This document shows, piece after piece, positions 1 to 10,819 of a stretch of DNA of 64,000 nt. Source of the DNA: Sclerodactyla briareus (Eukaryota > Echinodermata > Holothuroidea > Dendrochirotida > Sclerodactylidae); the NCBI GenBank assembly GCA_026419785.1, contig JAODTK010000444.1, forward strand, positions 62,001 through 126,000, given 5' to 3'. Within the stretch, counting starts at the first letter, position 1; each line of letters opens with the position of its first letter. The notes under the pieces were generated by a model that saw only the letters and a list, made by a program, of their open reading frames with translations, made no database searches and was not told the origin of the DNA. Position numbers and translations under genes: made by a program.

Positions 1-114
1 CCTACGATTGGACTTTGAATATCAAAAAACTCTTTCAGGCCACAACCGTCAGGGCACTTTTCGTTTTGAGGAACATTTATTCAACTGGAATAGTAATAAT
101 ACGATGATTGGTTT

Positions 115-616
115 TTGGTTTTTGTTGTTTTTTGGGGTGCCTGTGGGGCGGTTTTTTTTTGGTGTTTTTTTTGGGGGGGGTTTTTTTTTGGGGCGGGGGG
201 TTGGGGGGTGGGGTCGGCTGGTTTGTGCCGTTTTTTTTTTTTGGGGATGTGGGGGTGGGGGGTGGGGCCGGTTTGTTTTTTTTTGGGGGGGGTTTTTTTT
301 TTGGGTTTTTTTGTTTTTTTTGGGGGGGATTTTTTTTTTTGTTGTTGGGGTGGGGGGGGTTTTTGTTTTTTTTTTTTTTGGGGTTTTTTTTGGGGCCTGG
401 TTTTTTGCGTTGGGGTGGCTGGTTGTTTTTTTTTTTGTGTGTGGTGTTTTTTTTGTTGGGGGTTGTGGTGTTTTTGTCTGCCGTGGGTGTTTTTCTTTTG
501 TTTTGGTGTTTTTTTTTTGTTTTTTTTTTTTGGCCCACCCCCCCAGGGTTGGTGGGCGTGGGTGTTTGGGTGTTTTTTTTTTTTTTGTTTTTTTTGTGTG
601 TGGTGGTGTTTTTTTT

Positions 617-650
<34 letters not shown>

Positions 651-775
651 ACCGTTTTTTTTTTTTTTTCTTTGTGTTGGTTTTTTTTTTCATTTTTTTT
701 TTTTTTTTTTTTTGTTGGATGGTTGTTTTTTTTGTTTTTTTTTTGGTGCTTTTTTTTTTTTTTTGCTTGGTTCAT
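115..775. repeat. T/G-only low-complexity block
   Basis: About 650 nt made almost wholly of T and G runs, with nearly no A and few C on the + strand. Open frames run through it on both strands only because stop codons need A on the + strand; their translations are F/G/V/W or K/P/T strings without domain content, so they are not genes. Runs of T reach more than 30 nt. This may be a true simple repeat, but the irregular mix of homopolymers beside normal sequence at both edges also fits a collapsed or badly called long-read segment. Confidence 0.85.
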
Positions 776-830
776 GAGATGTTTCAATTTATGTTTGAGT
801 TTTTTTTAAATCATTAGACTTTACTGGGAA

Positions 831-1600
831 CAACAGCTGCGTCTTTTAGTTATCATGTCTCCATTCTGAGGAATAGTGGCCCATTGGCCCTAGCTTCTCA
901 CTTGGTTAGATCACTCACTCAAATGGCTAATAGTTTTGTGTCATGATTACTTCTGGAACGTGGTTTATCTATATCGGGGTATATCTTGGGATAGCATAAA
1001 GGTAATACGTTAGGTCTGTCAGTATTCATTGATGTAAATCATTTAGAGGGGGCGGTGAGTCACCATGAACCTCTGTTCAGTAGCAGGTTTTTTTCCTAGA
1101 TTCCGAGCTGGTTCCTGCTAGAGCAACACACATATTGCGGAGGGGCAGTAATCTGCGAAGATACATAATTCATCAAGTCCAGTGATGTCTTCAGAGTTTT
1201 AAAAAAAACATGATGACTTAAAATAACGAATTAAAATGGAGAAATCATTCAAATACTGATAAAATTTATTCCATATTTTCAATCTTAGGTCGAATAATTA
1301 AACAGCTCAAGATAATATTTTTTTTACCTTTTGTTCCCTAGGTGAAAGCATTTTCTGTAATTCCAAAAGAAGATTACAATTACGTTGACATTAGTACTTA
1401 GCAGGAAAATCATACCATAGGTGATATTCGAATGAGTGTGAGTCTATCAGTAGTGACTATAGTCTCTCCCTCTCCTGAAGGAATCGAGAGCCTCAGATAG
1501 GGGTCAATTAATTTCAATCTTATCGGTTTTTTTTTTGGCTGTACTGTAGACATTCGTTCATGATAGCCTTTATCGGATATGTCAAGAGTATGTCTGTAAA
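831..1600. other. non-coding, no recognised feature
   Basis: AT-rich sequence with stops in all frames. I see no exon, RNA gene or transposon end. Confidence 0.5.
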
Positions 1601-1604
1601 TGCC

Positions 1605-2775
1605 ATACCAAATAGGATAATTTTTTTACAAATCCCATTAGATAAATGTTAAAAGATATGTTTAGGTAGAGCCACAATACCAATTTGTTATAGATCTTTT
1701 TTAAATCACGTTAGGTATATGTTCAATGAAAATTTCTCATGAAGGAAACCACCTACCCGATCGTGATATATATTTTCAATTCTATTCATATATGTGGTTT
1801 TTTAACACAGAGAGTCAATCTGGTTGAATGACTTTCCTAACCCCATGGTTATGACCTCCTAAATCTGTTATGTATGTTTTTAACACAGAGAAATTAATGT
1901 GAGGGAGAACGTCACCTATCCAGTGATAGTAGATCTCTTGAAATCTCATTAGCTATCTGTTCACAAAGAAGGTACGTCAGTGATGCGCAAACCTACCGAA
2001 TGGTAGTAGATCTCCTGAATCTTATTAGGATGTATTAACACAGAGAAAATATGGTGAGAGAATGTCACCTATTAAGGGATGGGTAAGGTTCTCTAAATCT
2101 CATTGGGAAATCTGTTCACAATGAGAGTATCTCAGGTAGAATGCCACCTACCTGATGAAGGATGGTATATCTCTTAATCCTAATAAACAATGGTTTTAAA
2201 ACACAGAGATGTTACGTTGAGATGCCAACCTGCCCAATGTTTGTCGACTCTCAAATTTCAATAAATATGTGTTTTATCACGATATTATGTCAGGTTCTGC
2301 TACTTTCCCAGTGCTTTGTTAGCTCATTGTCAGGTTAGAAGAATTTGTCAGGTAATGCCACCTACCTACCCTTACCTGATGGTTTTAGTGAATTCTATTA
2401 GATGAACAAACGGGAACGATTAACACATAGATTATCTTGGTTTAATACCACCTACCCATTGTCGTAGATCTCCAAAATCCTTCTATGTATCTGTTCAACA
2501 CAGAGGAAATGTGTAAGGTAGAAGGGTGAATATGTACACAAAGAGAGTAATGTCAGGTAGAATGCACCCACTTATGATGGTATATCTCTTGAATACTATA
2601 TATATGTGTTTAACACAAGATGTTTATTTTAGGGAGAATGTCACCTGTCCTATGTTAGTAACTTCTCTTGAATTCCTATTATAAATGGTGTGTTAACACA
2701 GAGATATTATGTCGTTGGATGCCACTAACTAATGTTGGTACCACTGAACAAGTGAATAGATTAACATTTATGGTA
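1605..2775. repeat. minisatellite, period about 85-92 bp, about 12 copies
   Basis: Each unit carries in order a part like 'gtagatctcttgaaatc', then 'ctattag', then 'tgttaacacagag', then 'gtcaggtagaatgccacct' and 'acccgatggtag'. Copies are diverged and of uneven length. The array stops just before the acceptor of the first candidate spectrin exon at 2809, so it lies in the intron upstream of it. Confidence 0.75.
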
Positions 2776-2808
2776 ATCTCTCAAATGGTTTTGTTTTGCC
2801 CTCCCCAG

Positions 2809-3125
2809 GAAGTATCAGAACTTGAAACCAGGAGGCTCTCTTGAGATCCTGAACCTTATCACCTCTGACCGAACCAACAAGACAACTGCCTCTGGCCGAC
2901 CCGGACTGTGACCTTTTACCCCCTACACAAGAAGTGGTCAGACCTCCGTGAGCGACTTTTCCAGCCTCAAGTCCCACATTGAGGAAGGCTCCTCCCAGTG
3001 GTGCAGTATAAAACACTGTGATGACGATCTTTAGGAAATGCTTGAGGAGGCAGAGGAAACAACATCGCCAAGAAATGGAGGATGTGATTCCACTGAACCT
3101 TACCGAAGAAGGTCTAAGAGACAAG
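2809..3125 (+). CDS. spectrin-repeat exon (frame-broken)
   Basis: Acceptor 'ctccccag' precedes and 'acaag/gtaatt' ends a 317-nt candidate exon. Readable pieces are KWSDLRERLF, SLKSHIEEGSSQW and, in the last frame, EMEDVIPLNLTEEGLRDK, all helical and charged. At least three frame changes are needed, so this is a broken or error-laden copy. The last codon (AAG) ends in phase 0 and joins in frame to the next exon, which begins VLIQERED; this supports both boundaries. Confidence 0.6.
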
Positions 3126-4050
3126 GTAATTTTGTTGCTATACAACATGACATGCTGGAATAATCAGGGTATAATCATGCCGAAGACTGAAATTGGTAAC
3201 TGCTGGCATTGTGTCTGGTGCTTTGTATAGAAACTGGTGTATGGTTAACAATAGAGTGCTTCATAACTGGAATGTGACAGGGGGTGATTCTAGCTAAACC
3301 AGAATGGTAAAACTTCACCAGTTGTAGTCCGCTGTCAGCTCACCCCTGTCCCAGGCAATCCAAACGATAATGCTAGTATACTGAATTGACGCTAGTATAT
3401 GGAATATGGAGATGAACAAACTGTCATGTACAACCAACTGTAGGCATCAGCTTCCCTACCTATAGCCTAGAAGAAAAAAATGTCCCTCACCCTGCGCTGG
3501 AAGGTGTTGCATTCCTTGCGATGATATTGCACACATACTGGCACTTTTCATATCCATGTCGCTTCTACCAAGAACTTGTCTCCATGGCTTGCATACAATT
3601 TTGAGTTAGAGTAACACAAATATGTAATTGCTTGGTGTCAGTTGTGCTTGCTGGCACAGGGACATTTTTTTTGCTTCAAATAGTGACATGTGTTTGCATG
3701 CCATTGCCTCCTCAGTTACTACAATAGCTCCATGGTTTACGCTCTCAACCTAGAGACCCTTCGTTGGCCCTGCTGAACTTACAACTAGGTGCGAGGGGGG
3801 GGTGGGAGCTTGAGAAGCATATTAGAAAATTGAAAGACACATAAAATGTGTTGATAATTTCGTGAAATTGACCTGCGTACCATCTTAAGAGGCAGTGGGT
3901 GACCATCATATACCAGAAAGTTAAAAATTGGACAGCCCCTCTTAAAATTGTCACTCTCATCTCGAAGACATCACTTTTTATTGCACTTGTATGATAATCT
4001 GGCAGGAGTGTTATTTCTCTCTCTAACTTTTATATACGTTGTTCTTGTAG
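3126..4050 (+). other. intron, nothing else recognised
   Basis: Ordinary intronic sequence between two phase-compatible exons. It contains a G-run near 3796 and no transposon termini that I can see. Confidence 0.5.
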
Positions 4051-4366
4051 GTACTGATTCAGGAGCGGGAGGATAAAGAACCAACTCTTCAAGAGGTCTT
4101 GGACATTGCCCCCCACCTGTACCCCAGAGGAACCGTAGACCAGGAGATGACAGATCTCCAGGACAGGTTTGATACCCTTGACAAGCAGCTTGTTTCACGG
4201 AAGGATGACTGGCGGACATAGAGACCAGGTGGAAGAAAGAAGTACCTTCGGGAGGCGGGAGATTTTGGACCGATGGCTGAAGGCAGAAGAAGACAACATC
4301 GACAGGATGAGGAATTCATCACATAGCGACACTGAACGACAAAAGCGAAATCTGCAATGGCTGAAG
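4051..4366 (+). CDS. spectrin-repeat exon with GC donor
   Basis: Acceptor 'gttcttgtag'. It opens in phase 0 as VLIQEREDKEPTLQEVLDIA, continues to DRFDTLDKQL, then after one frame change near 4200-4220 reads REILDRWLKAEEDNIDRM and ends LQWLK. The Trp-Leu-Lys helix is a textbook spectrin-repeat helix. The only donor that keeps phase 0 into the next exon (ELKKVSP) is 'ctgaag/gcaagt', a GC-AG splice site with an otherwise perfect consensus; the next GT, at 4371, would put the next exon out of frame. Confidence 0.75.
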
Positions 4367-4996
4367 GCAAGTAATTAGGGTGTAGCCTTTTGATTGAAAG
4401 GTATCTTGTGGCAGGTGTATGGCATTTTCATCCTGCTCCTTCCATAAACAGGTTGATATGAGATATTCGGGGCCTGAATTGCCTTTTACAGTAACAATAC
4501 ATGATATACTTACATCATTAGATCTCTTCCTTTCAAGTTCTCTTCTTCAGGTAATTATTCAAAAAATGAAAATAGCGAAAACAGATAGAGCACAGGGATT
4601 AACCAACACCTCATGGAGCCACCAGGCCTGGTTGCTTGCCCAGAGTAGGCCAGGTTTTTTGGAGGTAATGAAGTGGCTACTCCGGCTGGTGCATGTGCTC
4701 CTATGATTGAGTGTGCAAATGAATATTCATGTTGCAAATTCAAGCAGCTTGGCTCTTGCTACCCATTCAAGTGGAATTTGAATGCCTGATAGGTTCTGTT
4801 CGCTAACCTCTCCTGTGGATTGATTGATCAGTTAGCATTATTGATCAATTGTTAAATAACTAATATCAATCGTTATTATTGATCAGTTATTCCACCCAGT
4901 GGTCTGACAATAGGGGGGATGTCCATATCATGCCCTGAGGAGGATTGCTTTATCCTGTTTGTTGAATCCAATCACTTTATTATTAACTTTGGATAG

Positions 4997-5157
4997 GAAC
5001 TGAAGAAAGTCAGCCCCCAGAGAGAAACTGTCCTTACAGAGCTGGTCACTCAGTCAGTGAATATCGGACAGACCTGCAGTGACCCCGGAGCCCATCATCT
5101 CATTGATGAGACTGCCAGCAGACAGAGACGTTATCAACAGTTACTACAGATGCAAAG
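4997..5157 (+). CDS. spectrin-repeat exon
   Basis: Acceptor 'tttggatag', donor 'tgcaaag/gtagg', 161 nt, fully open in one frame: it begins ELKKVSPQRETVLTELVTQ and ends RQRRYQQLLQMQR. This is one of the few exons with no frame break and gives the clearest view of the coding style. It leaves two bases over, which does not match the phase of the next recognised exon, so an exon or an indel is missed between them. Confidence 0.8.
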
Positions 5158-5779
5158 GTAGGATAAGTAATGGCAGGGCTTGATTTTTACAGTCGTCCGG
5201 TCTTCCGAGATGCCCAAACTGCTCTGGAGACTGGTGAATGGTGGGACTAACCTCCACCATTAAGAATCATATATTACTTCATAGGAAGACATCCAATCTC
5301 ACTGCTGTCATCTGACCTTTGACCGCATTGTAGAGCATTTTCCTGATGAATCTGTACTCAATTGGTCTCAGGTTGACATAGAAAAGGTTGAAAATTCCGA
5401 AGAGACTCATGCGATGGTTATTTCCAGTTTTAACCATACTGCAATAGAGTCTCATCGATCCAAGATATGGATGTTAAAAGTTGCAGACAACTAAATTCTA
5501 TTTCAGACAACCAAAGATAGCATACAGGTTTTTCGAGGGATCAACCTTCGAATTTTAAAAAAATTGAGGAATGAATGGCATAGGTTACCATGAGTATGTT
5601 TTGACTGTCATGTTTTACTAGTAAAATAGGTCATAGTAAGGGCAATTTTGTGGCACCTACAGTAGGTTAAGGGACTCCATGGCTGCTGATAGCAATTATT
5701 TACAAAGGTTTTGTTTGAGATCATTTGAGATCAGTAAATTGAAATGGTCAGAAGAGGGTTCTAAGTCAATCTATAAAAA
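5158..5779 (+). other. intron, nothing recognised
   Basis: AT-rich intronic sequence. No exon with matching phase was found. Confidence 0.45.
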
Positions 5780-6112
5780 TTAATAATAATGATAATAATA
5801 TCCGCATGCTAATATAGCGATTTCCAACGTCGTGGACATTCTCAAAGCAACTGTACGATATCACCCACCCGATCACAGGAACTGGTACACTCTCTGACAA
5901 TCCCAGAGAGTAATAGTTGCTGCCATTATTAGGTGCCAGGTTGTTCTACAATTCTTCACAGGTTCCCAATTATCCCCTGGGTAGTGTGAGGCAATGGAGA
6001 CAAAGTACCTTGCCCAAGGGTACACTGGAAAAGTCAATCGGTCATTGGGATTCAAACTCGCCAACTTTCGAGCACCAGTCCTAAGCTCTACCAACCGAGC
6101 TAATTCAATCTC
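5780..6112 (-). mobile_element. tRNA-derived SINE with (ATT)n tail
   Basis: On the - strand the head (about 6112 to 6045) has an A box like TAGCTCGGTTGGTAGAGC and a B box like GAGTTTGAATCCC, spaced as in a tRNA gene, followed by a body of about 230 bp and an ATT-rich tail at 5780-5805. It is not a functional tRNA because no acceptor stem or cloverleaf closes around the boxes. Shorter relatives of its 3' end occur at 47563 and 56587, so it is a family. Confidence 0.75.
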
Positions 6113-6884
6113 CAGTGGTGGGTATTGTGGTTCAATGAGACTCTGTTTGGAACCATGTCATTTTTTCTGTTGAGATCCGAAGTCAATGGTCACTAAATGA
6201 TTGGCATGGGAGAAAATCTAATTGACCTACGATTATTATTCCTTTGTTTATTTCAGCCGATGACAATGCCAGCAATAATGATCGCAAACCTGGCTGATTA
6301 TTATAGGATCACAGCATAACAACAATGAGCTGTGTTAGGTATTACAAAATTGTAGAAAGGTTAAACAATACATGATGTAGAGGTAATATGTGCTGATGGA
6401 AGCCACTTTCATTCTCAAAGGTAAATACTAATGGGATTGAATACCTCCTTTACATTGTCCTAAATACTTTTGAGTAAATTATTCACATGGAAATTGTACA
6501 TAATAACTAGTAATGGGAGAAGCTATAAGGCACTCTTCACTATCATCATATCCTACTGTAGGTGTACAGAAATTGCCTCACAGCTGGAGATTTAGCTTGC
6601 TTTCATTTTAGTATGGCTTTGAATCTTGTAGCATTTCAACTTAGTAACATTCAGGATTGGATAGTGTATCTCTTTAGTGAGACTCTCCACTCTTCAGGAA
6701 TCATTGTTCTGAAACTAATTGGACATGCCCGTTGTGGTGTTGTATGCATAATTCCTTTGTTGCGTCAACTTGCGATTGAAACATTTCAGCATAGATAAAT
6801 GTGTTGCTTTCCTAACCAAATCACACCACTTCAGGATGTTTACCTATTATAAATATCTGATGTTCTTCATACTGATTTTTGCAG
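6113..6884 (+). other. intron, nothing recognised
   Basis: Intronic sequence rich in A and T up to the acceptor at 6884. Open frames here have no helical repeat character. Confidence 0.45.
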
Positions 6885-7029
6885 GACTTCCTTCAGCAGT
6901 GTGTGGAGGAACTAGGCCAGTCACTGAGGAAGATCGAGGGAGAGTCAAGCAAGCCTCGGCCAGAGCTACATGCCGTCGGACATCACTGGAGACAGAGATG
7001 TCTGTGAACAGAAGTTACAGGGTGTCCAG
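6885..7029 (+). CDS. spectrin-repeat exon (one frame break)
   Basis: Acceptor 'gatttttgcag', donor 'gtccag/gtgagc', 145 nt. It reads DFLQQCVEELGQSLRKIEGE, then after a single frame change near 6975 DITGDRDVCEQKLQGVQ. The donor is a strong consensus match. The peptide is amphipathic helix as in its neighbours. Confidence 0.7.
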
Positions 7030-7478
7030 GTGAGCAGTAATGTTCTTCGTAATCATATGGCTTGTCGCTCTCTTCTCCCTACAGTAGATGCGTTTAACTT
7101 TACCTGGCTTCTGGGGACAGTAGAGCCTAGAGGTGTAATGTGAGTTGGAGAGCAGTACTTCATGTCTTTCCTCGCGTGTTAATTAAAGCCCCAATGCCCA
7201 TAGATAAAAATTATTTGAGTTCAGCATGAGTGGTAAAAGTCAAGGTGAGGGTTGTGACATAACAGAAAATTGTGGGTGTTTGCTGTTATGAGGTGCTGGC
7301 CAGGGTGAGCAACATTAAGCTCTACATTATTTCACCGAACTGGTATCCTGATTCTGTAGACTGTTTTCAGATTTGGATCTACCAGAGTAAAGGTGCAACC
7401 AATTAATTGGATATCATGTTCATTTGATTTGTTTCAAAGTTTTACGATGTGGTGATTGGTTTGGCATATTGGTACAGG

Positions 7479-7602
7479 GTAGTGGGTATTTGAACTGATA
7501 AGATTTCCAGCCAAAAATATGCTAATTCAGTAGACTACTTTGCATAATTAATCAAATAATTAAAAATTGATCTCTTTCCTGACCTCTGAGATGAGGTCGG
7601 GT
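7479..7602. repeat. intronic repeat, copy 1 of a pair flanking an exon
   Basis: About 120 bp from 'gtagtgggtatttgaactgat' through 'tttccagccaaaaatat' to 'gacctctgagatgaggtcg'. It returns at 8175-8294 in the same orientation, one copy on each side of the exon at 7688. Confidence 0.75.
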
Positions 7603-7687
7603 CAACCCCCACTACCCCACTACCCCCACTACTCATTTTTGGCCAAACTATTTTCTATTGTTCAGTTTCCGCTCTCTCATATCACAG

Positions 7688-8012
7688 AACGTTTCCCATG
7701 AAGAAACACTCAGACTGACCTGGTGCTTCTGAGGATATGATGGGATACCTGCTTCCATTCCTGCCAGCTGATGTACAGAAGACCCTGGATTCCCATGGCA
7801 GCACCTGAAAACTGACCTTGAACTCCTGTCCAGAAGCCTCCAGGCCACAGAGAATGACCTTCGCCAGAGGGTTTGCGGAATGGGAGGACTTTGACGGTCG
7901 ATCCGATCCTTCCGACAGTGGATGGATCGAATGGACAGCGAACTTACCAAAGCTGCAGAACTCCGACCCCCCTATTTGCCGGGAAAAATTGTACCCATAT
8001 AAACAGGCCATG
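7688..8012 (+). CDS. spectrin-repeat exon (frame-broken)
   Basis: Acceptor 'tctcatatcacag', proposed donor 'ccatg/gtatgg'. Readable pieces are LELLSRSLQATENDLRQRV, EWEDFDG, FRQWMDRMDSELTKAAEL and, in another frame, KLQNSDPPICREKLYPYKQ. The pattern 'W..F....RSF.QWMDRM' is typical of a spectrin-repeat boundary. Three frame changes are required. The 3' limit is uncertain because another GT lies at 7991. Confidence 0.65.
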
Positions 8013-8174
8013 GTATGGGTCAGCGTATTCGTTATGGTGTACCAATGTTTTCACCACTTTTGAAATAAAGGAAAAACAATCTGTGTAGAAAATATCTGAA
8101 ATCATATAGCATTTTCTGAAGCATTTAACATGAAAGCCCATCTAGGAGACGAACAACTCTGATAGAAAACCACA

Positions 8175-8294
8175 GGGGTAGTGGGTACATGAACTGATAT
8201 GATTTCCAGCCAAAAATATTCTATTATGTATACTATTGGCATTCTATTAAAATAACTATTCAATTGCTCTCTCCTGACCTCTGAGATGAGGTCG
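8175..8294. repeat. intronic repeat, copy 2
   Basis: Diverged direct copy of 7479-7602, with the same 'tgatttccagccaaaaatat' and 'gacctctgagatgaggtcg' landmarks. Confidence 0.75.
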
Positions 8295-9341
8295 ATTGAA
8301 ACAAACGAATACCTCAACCACTTATCATGAAACGGGTGGGACTAGCAGTTCAAGAACTGGGTTGTTACTAAAGAATCTGAAGAGCACCCAAATATCCTCA
8401 GTCTAGGATAATTTGCCATGAGTGGTAATGATTGTTGACTCTTCCATTCGGTATGATTCAGACCTCCCCCAGAGCTACCTCTCAGAGAAACCATGTCAAT
8501 GTGTTCTTCGCTGAAAACTAATTGATGTTTTTAATATCATGTGATCACTATCAAACCTGTGCTGCTGTAGATTTAGCCTTGTCCTTCATAACACATCTAG
8601 TCAAATACAATATGTTCATGATAAAAATTGACTGTTTAAAGTCACTTACTTCTTTAAGCCACAGGGATCTGTTTTGGGACCCAATCGGAATATGTACACA
8701 AACAGTTTCCTAACATGTTTTTAGCATGTTTTCACAATCCTCAAGTGATTATTCAATGAAGGTGTTTTTTTCAACAGAAATTTTGCTGTTTTCGATTATG
8801 CAAAGTGGAATCCACAGCCTTTGAATTCTTTGCGATCATTATTCAAACTCATCTGCTGTTAATTTGGCCCAATCCTATTCAACACCTCGTTCATTGTTTA
8901 AATCTGCTATAAATAGACTGTCCAAGGTTACTGTACTTATTTGTGCCATGTTGATCTGTTCTGGGACCACCAAGAAATTTAGGAATTCCTAGTTCCCATG
9001 TTATCTCTGCGATTCCGTTAACTATTTGATTGTTCTCAGTTAGAATTTTGCTGTTTTTAACTTTGGAATATTCCCCATTGTGAGACAGCCTCCCAATCTT
9101 TCCCATCCACCTAAAGACAGCAGAGATAAGTTTAGAGCAGCTGCTCAGCCTCAAGTTCTCACAACTCATCTTTCTTGCATTTGACATATTGCATATTTTT
9201 GTATACTGAGAAGGAAATCTAGATTTGTTTCATCCAGTCAGTCTCACCTCCCTTGCATCTATAATGCAGCCAATTTACTTTTGTTAGTGTATAGACTGTA
9301 CTCCTAATAATCTGTTAATTTTTTTTTTTTTATCTCCACAG
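8295..9341 (+). other. intron with weak internal repetition
   Basis: Segments around 8630-8690 and 8905-8975 resemble each other ('gactgtttaaagtcacttact...gatctgttttgggacc' against 'gactgtccaaggttactgtact...gatctgttctgggacc'), as do 'attttgctgtttt' at 8781 and 9046. This suggests an old tandem duplication. No coding content was recognised. Confidence 0.4.
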
Positions 9342-9504
9342 GCCTTATTAGAAGAGATTCTTGGAGTCTATGGCACTCTGGATCACCTGGAACGAACCTC
9401 CAAAGAACTTGCCTCTGGAAACAACCCTGGAGTTGATGAACAACTGAGATCAGAGATGTCCGAGTTGATGATACAGTATGAAAACATTAGTGAACAGAAG
9501 CAAG
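9342..9504 (+). CDS. spectrin-repeat exon
   Basis: A T-tract and 'tatctccacag' acceptor, donor 'caag/gtatcg', 163 nt, fully open: ALLEEILGVYGTLDHLERTS through LRSEMSELMIQYENISEQKQ. Clear heptads with no frame break. It leaves one base over, which does not match the phase-0 start of the next exon, so an indel or a different boundary is likely. Confidence 0.85.
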
Positions 9505-9979
9505 GTATCGGTACTGTAATATGTTTCTGCTTTGATCCCAAGTTAGGATAGAGGTATCACTGATGTACGGTGGTGCAGCTGTCTGCATGGACAGTAAGAT
9601 CAGAATATTTGATGTATGTATTATCGGGGGTAGGTTGTAGTCAAACATGCTGATGTCACTTAGAAGGTAATGGGTCCCCAGGCAGGTACATCATGTATGG
9701 ACAACTTGGTTATTTCTGAGTTGTAGTGGGTGCGCGCATTAATTACTCAGTGGGAATTGATTTATCTTCTCACAAAGTTCACTATAGTAATGGCTTCAGA
9801 TATGTATACTTGAACTGCATTGATTTATTGCTCCTATTTGGGAATTAGATTACATTTGTAGTAGGCCGGTCTCTAGTTTGCCTAATTTGTCTAGTGTTGC
9901 TCTCTGTGAGTTAGATTGATCTTGCTACAAAAACCTGGCATATTATAACACTAAATCTCCACCAATCATTGTGTTGTAG
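9505..9979 (+). other. intron
   Basis: No recognised feature between two well-supported exons. Confidence 0.5.
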
Positions 9980-10135
9980 GAGATCCGTGAGCAGCAGAAG
10001 AAATCTATAGCAGATTACGAGGCTTACACTTCCAGTATTGAACAGTTGACTGATCATCTGAAGAGGCTGAACGATGAGCTTGATGTGGTGGAAGGAAGCG
10101 ATGATGTGCTGGAAATGAGATTGGAGAAGATAAAG
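9980..10135 (+). CDS. spectrin-repeat exon
   Basis: Acceptor 'cattgtgttgtag', donor 'ataaag/gtttgt', 156 nt = 52 codons, fully open from EIREQQKKSIADYEAYTSSI to LNDELDVVEGSDDVLEMRL and ending EKIK. It begins and ends in phase 0 and joins in frame to the next exon (ELAERFLLTREEW). This is a well-preserved spectrin-type helix pair. Confidence 0.88.
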
Positions 10136-10491
10136 GTTTGTATTCATAATTGACCTCTTCAATGTATCTATTAACTGGATGCAAGTCATGCTGTTAGCAG
10201 ATTCAAGACAGGTGAAATAGGCTTCAGGCAACTTGCAACAAACTCTAAGAAGACCTGCACTTCTGACAAGTGACAATGAACAGTTTACTTATTCTCTGTA
10301 GATTTTGTGATTTACAGTCATGGAGGAGTGAATAACCAGATTGCTGTGATCAATTAGAGTGATGTTGTTTAACATGTCAAATATGCAGGTTGTGTACCTT
10401 TAGACTGCCTGTAGCTACAATGACCAATCAATGGCCTCTGAAATAGCCTATTAAAATTATTAATATTAATATTATTCCATTCCTTCATCAG
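10136..10491 (+). other. intron
   Basis: Short AT-rich intron with no recognised feature. Confidence 0.5.
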
Positions 10492-10819
10492 GAATTGGCT
10501 GAAAGGTTCCTGTTGACAAGAGAAGAATGGGAAGCAGCGGGAGGCAGCTATACAGTAAGCTCTAAAACTCCACCCCTTATCAGAGCAACGCCAATGAGAG
10601 ACACGGTTAAAGGATCTGACCAAACAATGGAAGGTGCTGTTAGACAGACTTGGATTGAAAAGGAGAGGAGCGACAGAGAAAGCTGAAACTACGAAGATCT
10701 AGCCGAAACTATCGAGGAGTTCTTCTGAATGGCTAGAGGAAAACTGAGGGTGAGGGTGGGCCTGGAGGGACCAGACACATAGATGTGTGCAGAAGAAGGC
10801 AGCTTCAGAGGAATCACAG
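10492..10819 (+). CDS. spectrin-repeat exon whose 3' end seeds a minisatellite
   Basis: Acceptor 'ccttcatcag', phase 0, starting ELAERFLLTREEWEAAGGSY. Later frames show NYEDLAETIEEFF and then a WLEEN-like helix before the proposed donor 'aatcacag/gtaaga'. At least two frame changes are needed. The last 100 nt or so are the first unit of the tandem array that follows, so the true donor could be any of several identical sites. Confidence 0.65.

Noticed and set aside
8..817. Long open frames on both strands across the T/G block
   Set aside because: They are open only because the strand lacks A. The peptides are homopolymer-like with no domain.
6045..6112. tRNA gene on the - strand
   Set aside because: A and B boxes are present, but no acceptor stem or cloverleaf closes, and a SINE body and tail follow.
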